From an uncultured Actinomyces sp. (GTDB taxonomy: Bacteria; Actinomycetota; Actinomycetes; Actinomycetales; Actinomycetaceae): DNA of 57,512 nt. Positions 25,946 to 34,337 of the stretch are shown here, piece by piece. The notes below the pieces were generated by a model. The model had not been told where the DNA came from. It did not search any database and saw only the letters and a list, made by a program, of their open reading frames with translations. The stretch covers positions 1-57,512 of the forward strand of contig CABKMZ010000004.1 in assembly GCA_902373545.1 (NCBI GenBank). Direction: 5' to 3'. Each line of letters begins with the position of its first letter. The stretch's first letter is position 1. The translations under genes and the position numbers were made by a program.

Positions 25946-26992
25946 TCACCTCACCTCACGAACCAACAAGAACAGGAGATACACGCCTCCCACGACGCCG
26001 GTGACCACCCCAACCGGCAGCTCGTGGGGCGCTAAGAGTCTTTGCGCGACCACGTCAGACACGAGCACGAGGAGGCCTCCCAGCACTGCCGATGACGCGA
26101 GCCCCACTCCCCCACCTCCGCACAGGCGACGGGCCACGTGAGGGGCGGACAGAGCAACGAAGGCCACCGGACCCGCAACCGCCGTCGCAAGCGACACCAA
26201 GACCATCGCCGTGGCAATGAGCGACACTCGAAGCCTGCGCACGCGAACGCCCAGGCCAGTCGCGACATCGTCTCCCATCGCGAGCAAGCCAAGCGGCGCC
26301 GTGCAGGCCGCGAGCGGTAACGAGACTGCGAGGAGGACAACGACGAGCACGCTGACGCGAGGCATCGTCACCCCCGCGAAGGAGCCGGCGCTCCACAGCT
26401 GGGCGCGCTGGGCAGCCTCCAGCGGGGCCTTGACGATGAGCAGGGAATTAAGGGCGCGCAGCGCGGCCGAGCAGCCGATACCGACGAGCACGACGCGCAC
26501 ACCCGTGACACGCACGCCGCCCGCACACGCCACGATGAGAGCCCCCGAGGCCAGGCCGCCGATCAGCGCACCCGCGGAGGTGGTCGCCGGGTTGGCGCCC
26601 AGCACGATGATCGCGACGAGCGCGCCGGTCGCACAGCCCGTCGACAGCCCGACGATGTCGGGACTGCCGAGCGGGTTGCCCGACAGTGTCTGGAAGATTG
26701 CACCCGCCACACCGAGCGAGCATCCCACCGCCACCGCCGCGATAACGCGGGGAAGACGGACAGATTGGACGAAATACACGCCCAGGAAGTCATCCGTGGG
26801 GCCGCCGTCTCCCACGAGGCGTCGCAGCGACTGCTCGACGCTGAGCCCGTAGTCTCCGAGCGTCAGCGAATACAGGGCAAGCGCGAGAAGAGACAGAAGT
26901 CCGAGGCTCACGACGAGCGCACTGCGCCGGTGCAGGCGCACGGAGAATGACGCGTTCGACAGGAGCGCGTAGCGGCTGGAGGATTCCCTCAT
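25946..26992 (-). CDS. Iron-siderophore ABC transporter permease (FecCD family, second subunit)
   Basis: A 348-residue permease with about nine or ten membrane segments. The family motif GAIFQTLSGNPLGSPDIVGL near the first third contacts the ATPase and binding protein. The distal part LGLLAMGDDVATGLGVRV is also typical. The ATG at 26992 overlaps the preceding permease stop (ATGA). The frame continues upstream as an Arg-rich antisense-like stretch that is not real. It is FepG-like by position. Confidence 0.94.
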   Translation of the reverse strand: MRESSSRYALLSNASFSVRLHRRSALVVSLGLLSLLALALYSLTLGDYGLSVEQSLRRLVGDGGPTDDFLGVYFVQSVRLPRVIAAVAVGCSLGVAGAIFQTLSGNPLGSPDIVGLSTGCATGALVAIIVLGANPATTSAGALIGGLASGALIVACAGGVRVTGVRVVLVGIGCSAALRALNSLLIVKAPLEAAQRAQLWSAGSFAGVTMPRVSVLVVVLLAVSLPLAACTAPLGLLAMGDDVATGLGVRVRRLRVSLIATAMVLVSLATAVAGPVAFVALSAPHVARRLCGGGGVGLASSAVLGGLLVLVSDVVAQRLLAPHELPVGVVTGVVGGVYLLFLLVREVR

Positions 26993-27987
26993 GACATTCC
27001 CTTCCCGCGCGCACCCAGGACAAAGAAGGGGGCGCCAACCAGGGCGACGACGACGCCGACGGGAACCTCCTGCGGGGCCAGCACCAGCCGCGAGGCAACA
27101 TCGGCGGCGCACACCCACGCGGCACCAACCACCGCAGACCACACGGCAATAGCACCCTGGCGAGCACCGACCACGCGACGCACGAGGAGGGGCACGGCGA
27201 GACCGACGAAGGTCAGGGGCCCACCCAGCGCGGTTGCCCCGCCCGCCAGAGCCGTGACAGCCAGGGTTGCCAAACATCGGATCAGGCGCACGCGGACGCC
27301 CAGTCCGAGCGCAGCATCGTCGCCGAGGGTCAGAACGCCGAGCGCGGAGGTCAGCAGCGCGCCCAGCACCGCCCCGCAGGCGATGATGGTGCCCGCCCAG
27401 GTTAGCGAGGCCATGTCCACGCCTTCGAGGGATCCCGAGACCCAGTAACGAAACTCATTGAACGCGAATTGATGACCGGCCAGGACAGCCTGCGTCAGGG
27501 ACGCGAGCGCAGCGGAGACGGCGATGCCGGCCAATGCCAGGCGTGCCCGCGACCCCGCCCCGCCGCGACCGGACAGCATAAAGACGAGCGCGGCCGCCAC
27601 GCCCGCTCCGACGAGCGCTGCACCCATCGTCACCGCGCGCGTCGATACACCCGCCACTGCGGTTGCCACGACGACGAGGAATGCCGCCCCGGCGTTGACG
27701 CCGAGCACGCCGGGATCAGCCAGCGGGTTGCGAGTTACGGCCTGCATGATCGATCCCGCGAGCCCGAGGGCAGCACCGATCACGAGCGCGGCAAGCGTGC
27801 GGGGTACGCGCAGCGAGAGCACCACCCGCGCGTCCTGGGTCTGGCCGCCGTAGCGAAGCGCGTCCCACACGAGGGCAGGTTCAATGTGCCGCGACCCCAG
27901 CGCCAGCGAAGCAACGATGATGAGGGCAAGGACCAGCGCCGCCACGGCGCAAGCGGTGGCGGCGCTGGTCACGCTGCGGGCTCTCAT
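26989..27987 (-). CDS. Iron-siderophore ABC transporter permease (FecCD family, first subunit)
   Basis: A 332-residue membrane permease. Family motifs are LAGSIMQAVTRNPLADPGVL, GVNAGAAF and LGDDAALGLGVRVRL. It pairs with the permease at 25946 to form the channel. It begins 39 bases after the stop of the binding-protein gene and overlaps the next gene by 4 bases. It is FepD-like by position. Confidence 0.94.
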   Translation of the reverse strand: MRARSVTSAATACAVAALVLALIIVASLALGSRHIEPALVWDALRYGGQTQDARVVLSLRVPRTLAALVIGAALGLAGSIMQAVTRNPLADPGVLGVNAGAAFLVVVATAVAGVSTRAVTMGAALVGAGVAAALVFMLSGRGGAGSRARLALAGIAVSAALASLTQAVLAGHQFAFNEFRYWVSGSLEGVDMASLTWAGTIIACGAVLGALLTSALGVLTLGDDAALGLGVRVRLIRCLATLAVTALAGGATALGGPLTFVGLAVPLLVRRVVGARQGAIAVWSAVVGAAWVCAADVASRLVLAPQEVPVGVVVALVGAPFFVLGARGKGMS

Positions 27988-28026
27988 GTCAGGCCCACGC
28001 CTGATCGGGCGCGCTCATCTCCAGCG

Positions 28027-29055
28027 TCAGGACGCCGGGACAAACTGGGCTTCGATGGAGGAAACGATGCCGTCCATCAGGAGGTAGCCGCCGGTGGAGG
28101 TCCACAGGGAGCCGTCGACGGGGATGACGTGGTCGGCCTGAACGGCACGAAGCGAATCAAAGCCGACGGTCGACTTGGCTTCCTCGAGGGCAGCCGCCGA
28201 CGCCTCAACGCCCGTGCCGCCGCCCGCAGAGGGGTTGTTGACCGAGGACTTGCCCAGCGTGCCGAAGAAAATCCAGTCCGCGTCGATCTGGTCGATATTT
28301 TCCAGCGAGACCGGCTCGGAATGGCCCTCACCGTCGCGGTCCTGGTTCGCGGGGCGCTTCATGCCGAGCGCGGTCAGCGCCTGGCCGGCGGGCAGCTCCT
28401 TGAGGATCAGGCCCGCGCTGTCACCCTGCCAGCGCACGACGGAGTAGGTCTGGTCGAGGTATCCAGCGTCCTTCAGACGGGCGCTGACGGAGGCAACGTG
28501 CTTGTCGAATTCCGCGAGCTTGGTCTCAGCCTGGTCGGCAACGCCGAGCGCGTCGGCCGTCAGGGTGAAGGTCTCGCGCCAGTCGCCGCCCTTTTGCGTG
28601 GTGAAGAAGACGGGGGCAATCTGGCCCAGAGCGCTCAGGGTTTCGCTGTCGTTGTCCTTCACCGACGTGCCGTCGACGAGGATCAGGTCGGGGCGGGCCG
28701 CCCCGATCGCCTCCAGGTTCGGCGCGCCAATCGAGCCGAGGATCGGGATGTCACCCGCGCGATCGGCCAGGTAGTTGGGGACGGTGGTCTGGCCGCGCCC
28801 CGAGACGACACCGACGGGAGTCACACCGAGAGCGAGCGCGTTATCGGTCGTCGGCTCAGACAGCGTCACAACGCGAGTCGGATGGGCCGGGAGGGTCACC
28901 TCCTGCCCGGACGCGTCGGTGACGATGCGGGTCTGGGCAGCGTCAGCCGGATCGGAGGACGAGGCCGGGGTGGGCGAGGTGGAGGAGCAAGCTCCCAGGG
29001 TCAGGGCCGCCAGGGCCACGGCCACGATGGCGCGAACTCGTATCGACGTGTGCAC
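28027..29055 (-). CDS. Iron-siderophore ABC transporter, substrate-binding lipoprotein
   Basis: A 342-residue class III binding protein. The lipobox LTLGAC puts the lipidated Cys at residue 23; Lgt at 8027 would process it. The two-lobe FepB/FecB fold is shown by TRVVTLSEPTTDNALALGV, the segment RPDLILVDG, and the C-lobe IDADWIFFGTLGK. Ferric-siderophore binding is inferred from the adjacent Fes-like esterase; sequence alone does not give the ligand. The GTG at 29055 has GAGG a few bases upstream. A DtxR/IdeR-like box lies 35-53 bases upstream, so iron repression is likely. Confidence 0.93.
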   Translation of the reverse strand: MHTSIRVRAIVAVALAALTLGACSSTSPTPASSSDPADAAQTRIVTDASGQEVTLPAHPTRVVTLSEPTTDNALALGVTPVGVVSGRGQTTVPNYLADRAGDIPILGSIGAPNLEAIGAARPDLILVDGTSVKDNDSETLSALGQIAPVFFTTQKGGDWRETFTLTADALGVADQAETKLAEFDKHVASVSARLKDAGYLDQTYSVVRWQGDSAGLILKELPAGQALTALGMKRPANQDRDGEGHSEPVSLENIDQIDADWIFFGTLGKSSVNNPSAGGGTGVEASAAALEEAKSTVGFDSLRAVQADHVIPVDGSLWTSTGGYLLMDGIVSSIEAQFVPAS

Positions 29056-29089
29056 GTGTTCCTCGTTTCGTCTAGGTCACGATTAGGAC

Positions 29090-29108
29090 ATAGGCAAGCC
29101 TAACCTGG
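29090..29108 (-). promoter_or_regulatory. DtxR/IdeR-type iron box
   Basis: The 19 bases ATAGGCAAGCCTAACCTGG match the IdeR/DtxR consensus TWAGGTWAGSCTWACCTWA at 15 positions. An outer TTAGG...CCTAA pair (29083-29103) extends the symmetry. It lies between fes and the binding-protein gene. Fe-loaded DtxR-family repressor bound here would block the transporter operon. Confidence 0.75.
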
Positions 29109-29149
29109 CAATGACTGCATATCCTGACAAGTTCCCCAGTCGGACAGGC

Positions 29150-30316
29150 TCACACACACCACTCGTCGAGTGCAGCCAGTAGTCCCTCTCTCCACCAGGC
29201 AACATCATGCCCACCCGAATAACGCTCCAGCCTGACAAGCGCACCGCACTCCCCCAGCAGGGCGGCGCAACGTTCAACGACGGGGGCCATCGCCACCTCG
29301 CGCGCACCCACCTGACACCAGATTGTCAAGCCAGACAGTGACCGACATGCACCCCTGCCAAGGTCACCCATCAGCGCGCCCTCGCCCCGGCCTCGTACGT
29401 CCCCACCCCACCACAGGGACGGAGACTGTGCGATAAAACACTCGACGGGGACGGAGCCGCCGAGCGCGGCCTGAAGCACCGCGAGGCCACCAAAAGACTG
29501 ACCGGCCACGGCCACGGGACCGACCCCAGCCACGTCACACACCGCGCCCAGCAGCGCGCTCACCGCATCGGCGTCCGTCAGCTCTCGGCGCCTGGCCTCC
29601 ACATCACCTGCGCCGATCGTCACGACGCGCAAGCCCGGGTAGCGCCGCGTCAACCAGCCCACGCCGTTGGCACGCCACACGTCGCCATCGAAGACGACGA
29701 GCGTACGCGTGGGCGCCTGCTCCCCGTCGTGCGCGACGACGCATCGGGAGAGCCCGCCTCCGATCCGGGCACGGACCCTGGCCCCGATATCTTCTTCGCG
29801 CGTGGCGCGCATCGACGGGGCATCGACGTCACCGCTGGGCCAGGACATCTGTGCATCAGGTCCGACAAAAATCGACGCGGCGTGCCCGCGCCCGTTGACG
29901 AGCCTGAGCGGGTTACAGGCGTCCGGCCGCGCTTCCTCGACGAGGCGAACCCAGCTCCCCATGTCGACACGCACGCGCGGATCAATCCCACCCGGCCCGC
30001 ACAGGGCAAATTGATAGCTGAGGATCGCATCGGCGGGGAGGGCACACTCCAGCTCGCAGGCACCGTCGCGCCAATCCATGCGGAAGGCATCGATATGCTC
30101 ACGCGAACGATCCGTCACCGTATTGAGCAGGAGGTAGCACTGCGCGCGCTGCGGCGCCTCACACCGGAACGTGACGCGAACGGCGTCAACGCCGTCGATG
30201 AGCAGGCGCTCCCCCACAAGGGGAAGCCCGCTCGTACCGACGCGCCGACGCGCCATCGCGCCGGGCGTCAGCCGACAAAAGCCCGTCTGAGAAAAAGACG
30301 ATTCCTCGAAGGCCAC
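29150..30316 (-). CDS. fes: Enterochelin esterase-like hydrolase (Fes family)
   Basis: A 388-residue cytoplasmic serine esterase that would hydrolyse catecholate tri-lactone siderophores (enterobactin, salmochelin or bacillibactin type) to free iron. The N-terminal about 150 residues resemble the Fes N-terminal domain (RVTFRCEAPQRAQCYLLLNT). The alpha/beta-hydrolase domain has the nucleophile elbow VAGQSFGGLAVLQAAL (Ser near 274) and the catalytic His in SGGHDVAWWREGLLAALDEW, a strongly diagnostic Fes ending. It has no signal peptide. The GTG start lies 3 bases after the yciO stop. No siderophore synthesis genes are visible, so it fits use of foreign siderophores. Confidence 0.9.
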   Translation of the reverse strand: MAFEESSFSQTGFCRLTPGAMARRRVGTSGLPLVGERLLIDGVDAVRVTFRCEAPQRAQCYLLLNTVTDRSREHIDAFRMDWRDGACELECALPADAILSYQFALCGPGGIDPRVRVDMGSWVRLVEEARPDACNPLRLVNGRGHAASIFVGPDAQMSWPSGDVDAPSMRATREEDIGARVRARIGGGLSRCVVAHDGEQAPTRTLVVFDGDVWRANGVGWLTRRYPGLRVVTIGAGDVEARRRELTDADAVSALLGAVCDVAGVGPVAVAGQSFGGLAVLQAALGGSVPVECFIAQSPSLWWGGDVRGRGEGALMGDLGRGACRSLSGLTIWCQVGAREVAMAPVVERCAALLGECGALVRLERYSGGHDVAWWREGLLAALDEWCV

Positions 30317-30319
30317 AGA

Positions 30320-30937
30320 TCAGTCGAAGAGCGAAATGTCGCCCGCGCCCACGCGCGCCACGACGGCATCCCCGCCCGCGAAGTTGATGACCGTCGTCGG
30401 CTCAGCAACGCCGACCGGCCCCACCACGACCAGGTCGACCTGGTGGCCGATGCGCTCGTCCACCTCGAAGCCGTCCGTCAGCGGCTCGGTCTCGCCCGGC
30501 ATAATCAGTGTCGAGCAGGCCAGCGGCTCACCGAGGGCCTCGACGATCGCCTGCGTGATGACGTGGTCCGGGATGCGCACGCCCACCGTGTGCTTCTTCT
30601 TGTTCAGCATGATGCGCGGGACCTCCTTGGTGCCACGCAGGATGAACGTGTAGGGTCCGGGGGTGAGCGCCTTCATCGTGCGGAACTCGTGGTTGTCCAC
30701 GATGACCAGCTCGCCGAGCTGGGCGAAGGAGTGGCACAGCAGCGAGAAGTTGTGCTTGTCGTCGAGCTTACGGACCGTGCGAATCGTGTCCATGCCCGAC
30801 TTGTTGCCGATCTTGGTCGCGATCGCGTAGCCGGAGTCCGTGGGCAGCGCAATCGTACCGCCGCGCTCCAGCAGGTCAACGACCGTGTTAACCAGACGTG
30901 CTTGAGGATTTTCCGGATGCATCTCAACGTACGACAT
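30320..30937 (-). CDS. yciO: YciO-family Sua5/YrdC-domain protein
   Basis: About 205 residues with a YrdC RNA-binding domain. It resembles YciO more than TsaC/Sua5: LPTDSGYAIATKIGNKSGM, KLDDKHNFSLLCHSF, TPGPYTFILRGTKEVPRIML and KKKHTVGVRIPDH all follow the YciO pattern. TsaC paralogues make threonylcarbamoyl-adenylate for tRNA t6A; the role of YciO is less clear. I start at the ATG at 30937, which has no Shine-Dalgarno site but has CACAAT 6 bases upstream. It runs straight into fes with a 3-base gap. Confidence 0.92.
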   Translation of the reverse strand: MSYVEMHPENPQARLVNTVVDLLERGGTIALPTDSGYAIATKIGNKSGMDTIRTVRKLDDKHNFSLLCHSFAQLGELVIVDNHEFRTMKALTPGPYTFILRGTKEVPRIMLNKKKHTVGVRIPDHVITQAIVEALGEPLACSTLIMPGETEPLTDGFEVDERIGHQVDLVVVGPVGVAEPTTVINFAGGDAVVARVGAGDISLFD

Positions 30938-30950
30938 GCATCTATTGTGC

Positions 30951-30990
30951 ACGAAACCCCCACCGGCCGGGGGCCGGATGGGGGTTTCGT
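30951..30990 (-). terminator. Terminator-like hairpin after aspS
   Basis: CGAAACCCCCACCGG and CCGGATGGGGGTTTCG pair with one bulged A around a G-rich loop. It lies between the aspS stop and the yciO start, so it would stop aspS transcripts. There is no long U tract beyond the TTTC inside the stem. Confidence 0.6.
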
Positions 30991-31013
30991 GGACACGACT
31001 TGCGCGACCTAGA

Positions 31014-32819
31014 TCACTTCTTGTCCTCGTCGGAGGCTTCCTCGCCGCGCTTCTTCGGCTTCGCGTCGACGCCAGCTTCCTTACGCTGCGCGGGCGTAAT
31101 CGGGGCCGGGGCCTCGGTCAGCGGATCGAAACCGCCGCCGGACTTCGGGAAGGCAATGACGTCGCGGATCGAGTCGGACTTCGTCAGCAGGGAGACGATG
31201 CGGTCCCAACCGAAAGCGACACCACCGTGCGGCGGGGCGCCGTACTTGAAGGCGTCCAGCAGGAAACCGAACTGCGTCTGGGCTTCCTCCTCGCCGATGC
31301 CCATCACGTTGAACACGCGGTTCTGGACGTCACGGCGATGGATACGGATGGAGCCGCCGCCGATCTCGTTGCCGTTGCAGACGATGTCGTAGGCGTAGGC
31401 CAGCGCGTTACCCGGGTCCTTGTCGAAGGAGTCGACCCACTCGGGCTTCGGCGAGGTGAAGGCGTGGTGAACGGCCGTCCACGCGCTGTGGCCCAGCGCG
31501 ACGTCACCCTCGGCCTCGGCGTCGCCGGTGGGCTTGAACAGGGGCGCGTCGACAACCCAGGTGAATGCCCAGGCGTCGGGGTCGATGAGGTCGCAGCGCT
31601 TGCCGATCTCCAGGCGGGCGGCGCCCAGCAGCTCGCGCGAGGGCATGGGCTTGCCGGCGGCGAAGAAGATGCAGTCGCCGGGGTTGGCGCCGGTGGCGGC
31701 AGCCAGACCCTCGCGCTCGGCCTCGGTGATGTTCTTGGCGACGGGGCCGCCCAGCGTGCCGTCCTCGGCGATCGTGACGTAGGCCAGGCCCTTGGCGCCG
31801 CGCGCCTTGGCCCATTCCTGCCACTTGTCGAAGGTGCGACGCGGCTGCGAGCCGCCGCCGGGCATCACGACGGCGCCCACGTAGGGCGCCTGGAACACGC
31901 GGAAGGTCGTGTCCTTGAAGTACTCGGTGAGGTCGGTCAGCTCGAGGCCGAAGCGCAGGTCGGGCTTGTCCGAGCCGAAGCGCTCCATGGCGTCCTTGTA
32001 GGTCATGCGCGGGATCGGGGTGGACAGGTCGTAGCCAATGAGCGCCCACACGTTCTTCAGGACGTCCTCGGCGACCTCAATGACGTCGTCCTGGTCCACG
32101 AAGCTCATCTCGATGTCGAGCTGGGTGAACTCGGGCTGGCGGTCGGCGCGGAAGTCCTCGTCGCGGTAGCAGCGCGCAATCTGGAAGTAGCGCTCCATGC
32201 CGGCCACCATCAGCAGCTGCTTGAAAAGCTGGGGCGACTGGGGCAGGGCGTACCAGGAACCGGGCGAGAGGCGTGCGGGGACGATGAAGTCGCGCGCGCC
32301 CTCGGGGGTCGAACGGGTCAGCGTCGGGGTCTCGATCTCGACGAAGTCGCGGGCGTAGAGCGCCTCGCGGGCAGCGCGGGAGACCTTGGAACGCAGGCGG
32401 ATCGCGTACTGCTCGGGCTCGCGGCGCAGGTCCAGGTAACGGTACTTCAGGCGGGTTTCCTCACCCACGTTGCCGGAATCTTCAGCATTGGAGGACACCT
32501 GGAACGGCAGGGGCGCGCTGGTGTTCAGGATTTCGATGTCGTCACCCATGACCTCGATGGCGCCGGTGGCCAGGTGCGGGTTTTCGTTACCTTCGGGGCG
32601 AGCGCAGACCTCGCCGGTAACCTTCAGGACGAACTCGGAGCGCAGCTCGTGGGCCACGCGCTCGTCGCGCACGACCACCTGGGCGATGCCGGAGGCGTCA
32701 CGCAGGTCAATGAAGGCGACACCGCCGTGGTCACGGCGACGGTCCACCCAACCGGTGAGCGTCACAGTCTGGCCAACCAGGTCGGTGCCGAGGGTTCCAA
32801 TGTTGTGAGTGCGAAGCAC
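31014..32819 (-). CDS. aspS: Aspartate--tRNA ligase
   Basis: A 601-residue class II synthetase of the bacterial long type. It has an N-terminal OB anticodon-binding domain ([20 protein letters not shown]), the catalytic core ([19 protein letters not shown]), a GAD insertion (about 300-420), and motif 3 [14 protein letters not shown]. Whether it also charges tRNA-Asn cannot be decided here. The GTG at 32819 has AAGGA 7 bases upstream. A good -10, TACAAT (32869-32874, minus), gives a leader of about 40 bases. The Lys/Glu-rich C terminus ([14 protein letters not shown]) is an extension. Confidence 0.96.
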   Translation of the reverse strand: MLRTHNIGTLGTDLVGQTVTLTGWVDRRRDHGGVAFIDLRDASGIAQVVVRDERVAHELRSEFVLKVTGEVCARPEGNENPHLATGAIEVMGDDIEILNTSAPLPFQVSSNAEDSGNVGEETRLKYRYLDLRREPEQYAIRLRSKVSRAAREALYARDFVEIETPTLTRSTPEGARDFIVPARLSPGSWYALPQSPQLFKQLLMVAGMERYFQIARCYRDEDFRADRQPEFTQLDIEMSFVDQDDVIEVAEDVLKNVWALIGYDLSTPIPRMTYKDAMERFGSDKPDLRFGLELTDLTEYFKDTTFRVFQAPYVGAVVMPGGGSQPRRTFDKWQEWAKARGAKGLAYVTIAEDGTLGGPVAKNITEAEREGLAAATGANPGDCIFFAAGKPMPSRELLGAARLEIGKRCDLIDPDAWAFTWVVDAPLFKPTGDAEAEGDVALGHSAWTAVHHAFTSPKPEWVDSFDKDPGNALAYAYDIVCNGNEIGGGSIRIHRRDVQNRVFNVMGIGEEEAQTQFGFLLDAFKYGAPPHGGVAFGWDRIVSLLTKSDSIRDVIAFPKSGGGFDPLTEAPAPITPAQRKEAGVDAKPKKRGEEASDEDKK

Positions 32820-32868
32820 TGTTATTCCTTTCGTTGTTACCATCCGCGAGACAGGCGGCGGCAGTGTT

Positions 32869-32914
32869 ATTGTACGCGCGCTCGGTCTGGGAGCATGCTC
32901 GCCGCGAGTAGAAT
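32869..32914. promoter_or_regulatory. Divergent promoter region aspS / MFS transporter
   Basis: On the minus strand TACAAT (32869-32874) serves aspS. On the plus strand TAGAAT (32909-32914) lies 7 bases before the transporter ATG. Between them is the palindrome GAGCATGCTC (32891-32900). The -35 boxes are weak. Confidence 0.5.
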
Positions 32915-32921
32915 AGTCAAC

Positions 32922-34337
32922 ATGCCCACTGACGCTACTTCTTCCTCGCACGCACGCGCCTCGTGGACTTCCGCCGAAATCGGGTTGGCGATCGGTTCCG
33001 TCCTCCTCATCACGCTCGTCGCTTTTGAGGAGCTGGCAGCCACGACGATCATGCCTGCTGTCGTCGCATCGTTCGATGCGGCCGCCTGGTATCCGGTCGC
33101 CTCGGGCGCGGCGTTGGCGACGCAGCTGAGCGCCACGGTGGTCGCCGGTGCGTTGGCCGACTGGAAGGGTCCGCGCCTCGTTCTGTTCGGCGGCATGGTG
33201 TTGTTCGCGGTGGGCCTCGTCATTTCAGCCGTGGCGCCGACGATCATTATCTTCGTCGTGGGCCGCGCGTTGCAGGGCCTGGGCGGTGGCCTTCTCGTCG
33301 TCCCTCTCTACGTCCTGATCGGCGCCGTGGCGTCTTCTGGCCATCGACCCGTCTTTTTCGCAGCCTTCTCGCTCGCGTGGGTGCTGCCCTCGCTCGTGGG
33401 TCCCGCGATTGCCGGCCACGTCACTGAGGTGTGGGGGTGGCACTACGTGTTCGGCGTCGTGCCTCTCTTCGTCGTGATCGCCGCCGTGCCGGTGGTCTAC
33501 GTGCTGCGCACGGTACCCGCGAGTGAGGCCAGAAAGGCCGTGCGTCTGGCCTCGCTGGCACGCGACGCACTCCTGGCGGGCCTGGGCGTCGTGCTCCTGC
33601 AGCTCGCGGGCGCGCTGGCGTCGCCGCTGTCTCAGCTCGGTATCTTCGTCCTTGGCGCGGCACTCACAGCGTGGGCTCTGCCCCGCCTGCTGCCGCGCGG
33701 CACGTTCCGATCGCGCGCGGGAATGCCGTCCGCAATCCTCTCGCGCTTGTGCGCCATGGCATCACAGGTCGGTCTGGCCGTCATGATTCCCCTGGTCCTA
33801 CAGCGGGTGCACTCCTGGTCCGAGGCCTCCTCCGCCTGGTGGGTCACGCTGGGGTCGCTCACGTGGTCGGTGGGAGCAGTTGCCCAGGCGCGCGTGCACG
33901 ATCCGATCTGGCGACGTCGCCTTCCCGTCGCTGGGGGCGCACTCATGGCAATCGGCGCGATCCCGGTCGGCGCGCTTCTGGTTCCTGCTATTCCCGTGTG
34001 GGTGGCCCTCATCGGCTGGCTGCTGGTCGGCCTCGGCATGGGCCTCGTCCACGCTCCCCTGTCCGTCATGGCCCTCGAGGTCACGCCCGAGGCCAAGCAC
34101 GGACGCGTGGCCTCGTGGCTGCAGGTCGCCGACTCAGCGGGCCCGGCCCTCGAACTCGCCCTCGTGTCGGTGGCCATGAGCGCGTGGGCCGCCACCGCCC
34201 AGGCGGGCGGGGCGGCCTACGCTCCCTATTGGGTGATTGCTTGCGCGCTCGCCATCGTCACCGTGGTCGCCGTGCGGCGACTGCGTCCCGCTCAGGAGGC
34301 AACCACGGCGGACGGCGCGAGCACTCAGTCGTCGTAG
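32922..34337 (+). CDS. Major facilitator superfamily transporter
   Basis: A 471-residue permease with about 12 to 14 hydrophobic segments. The loop [16 protein letters not shown] corresponds to MFS motif A, and [20 protein letters not shown] to the motif B/C region of drug:H+ antiporters. It is therefore probably an exporter; the substrate is unknown. The ATG at 32922 lacks a Shine-Dalgarno site, and the -10 hexamer 7 bases away suggests a leaderless mRNA. An open frame continues far upstream opposite aspS but is not real. The 3' end overlaps the convergent helicase gene by 13 bases. Confidence 0.9.
   Translation: MPTDATSSSHARASWTSAEIGLAIGSVLLITLVAFEELAATTIMPAVVASFDAAAWYPVASGAALATQLSATVVAGALADWKGPRLVLFGGMVLFAVGLVISAVAPTIIIFVVGRALQGLGGGLLVVPLYVLIGAVASSGHRPVFFAAFSLAWVLPSLVGPAIAGHVTEVWGWHYVFGVVPLFVVIAAVPVVYVLRTVPASEARKAVRLASLARDALLAGLGVVLLQLAGALASPLSQLGIFVLGAALTAWALPRLLPRGTFRSRAGMPSAILSRLCAMASQVGLAVMIPLVLQRVHSWSEASSAWWVTLGSLTWSVGAVAQARVHDPIWRRRLPVAGGALMAIGAIPVGALLVPAIPVWVALIGWLLVGLGMGLVHAPLSVMALEVTPEAKHGRVASWLQVADSAGPALELALVSVAMSAWAATAQAGGAAYAPYWVIACALAIVTVVAVRRLRPAQEATTADGASTQSS

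Noticed and set aside
27000..27277. Arg/Gly-rich upstream extension of the second FecCD permease
   Set aside because: It overlaps the first permease in another frame and has no membrane segment. The ATGA start at 26992 fits the family.
30936..32921. Plus-strand frame that would extend the MFS protein to over 1100 residues
   Set aside because: The extension is opposite aspS and carries no transporter or other domain. The MFS topology starts at 32922.
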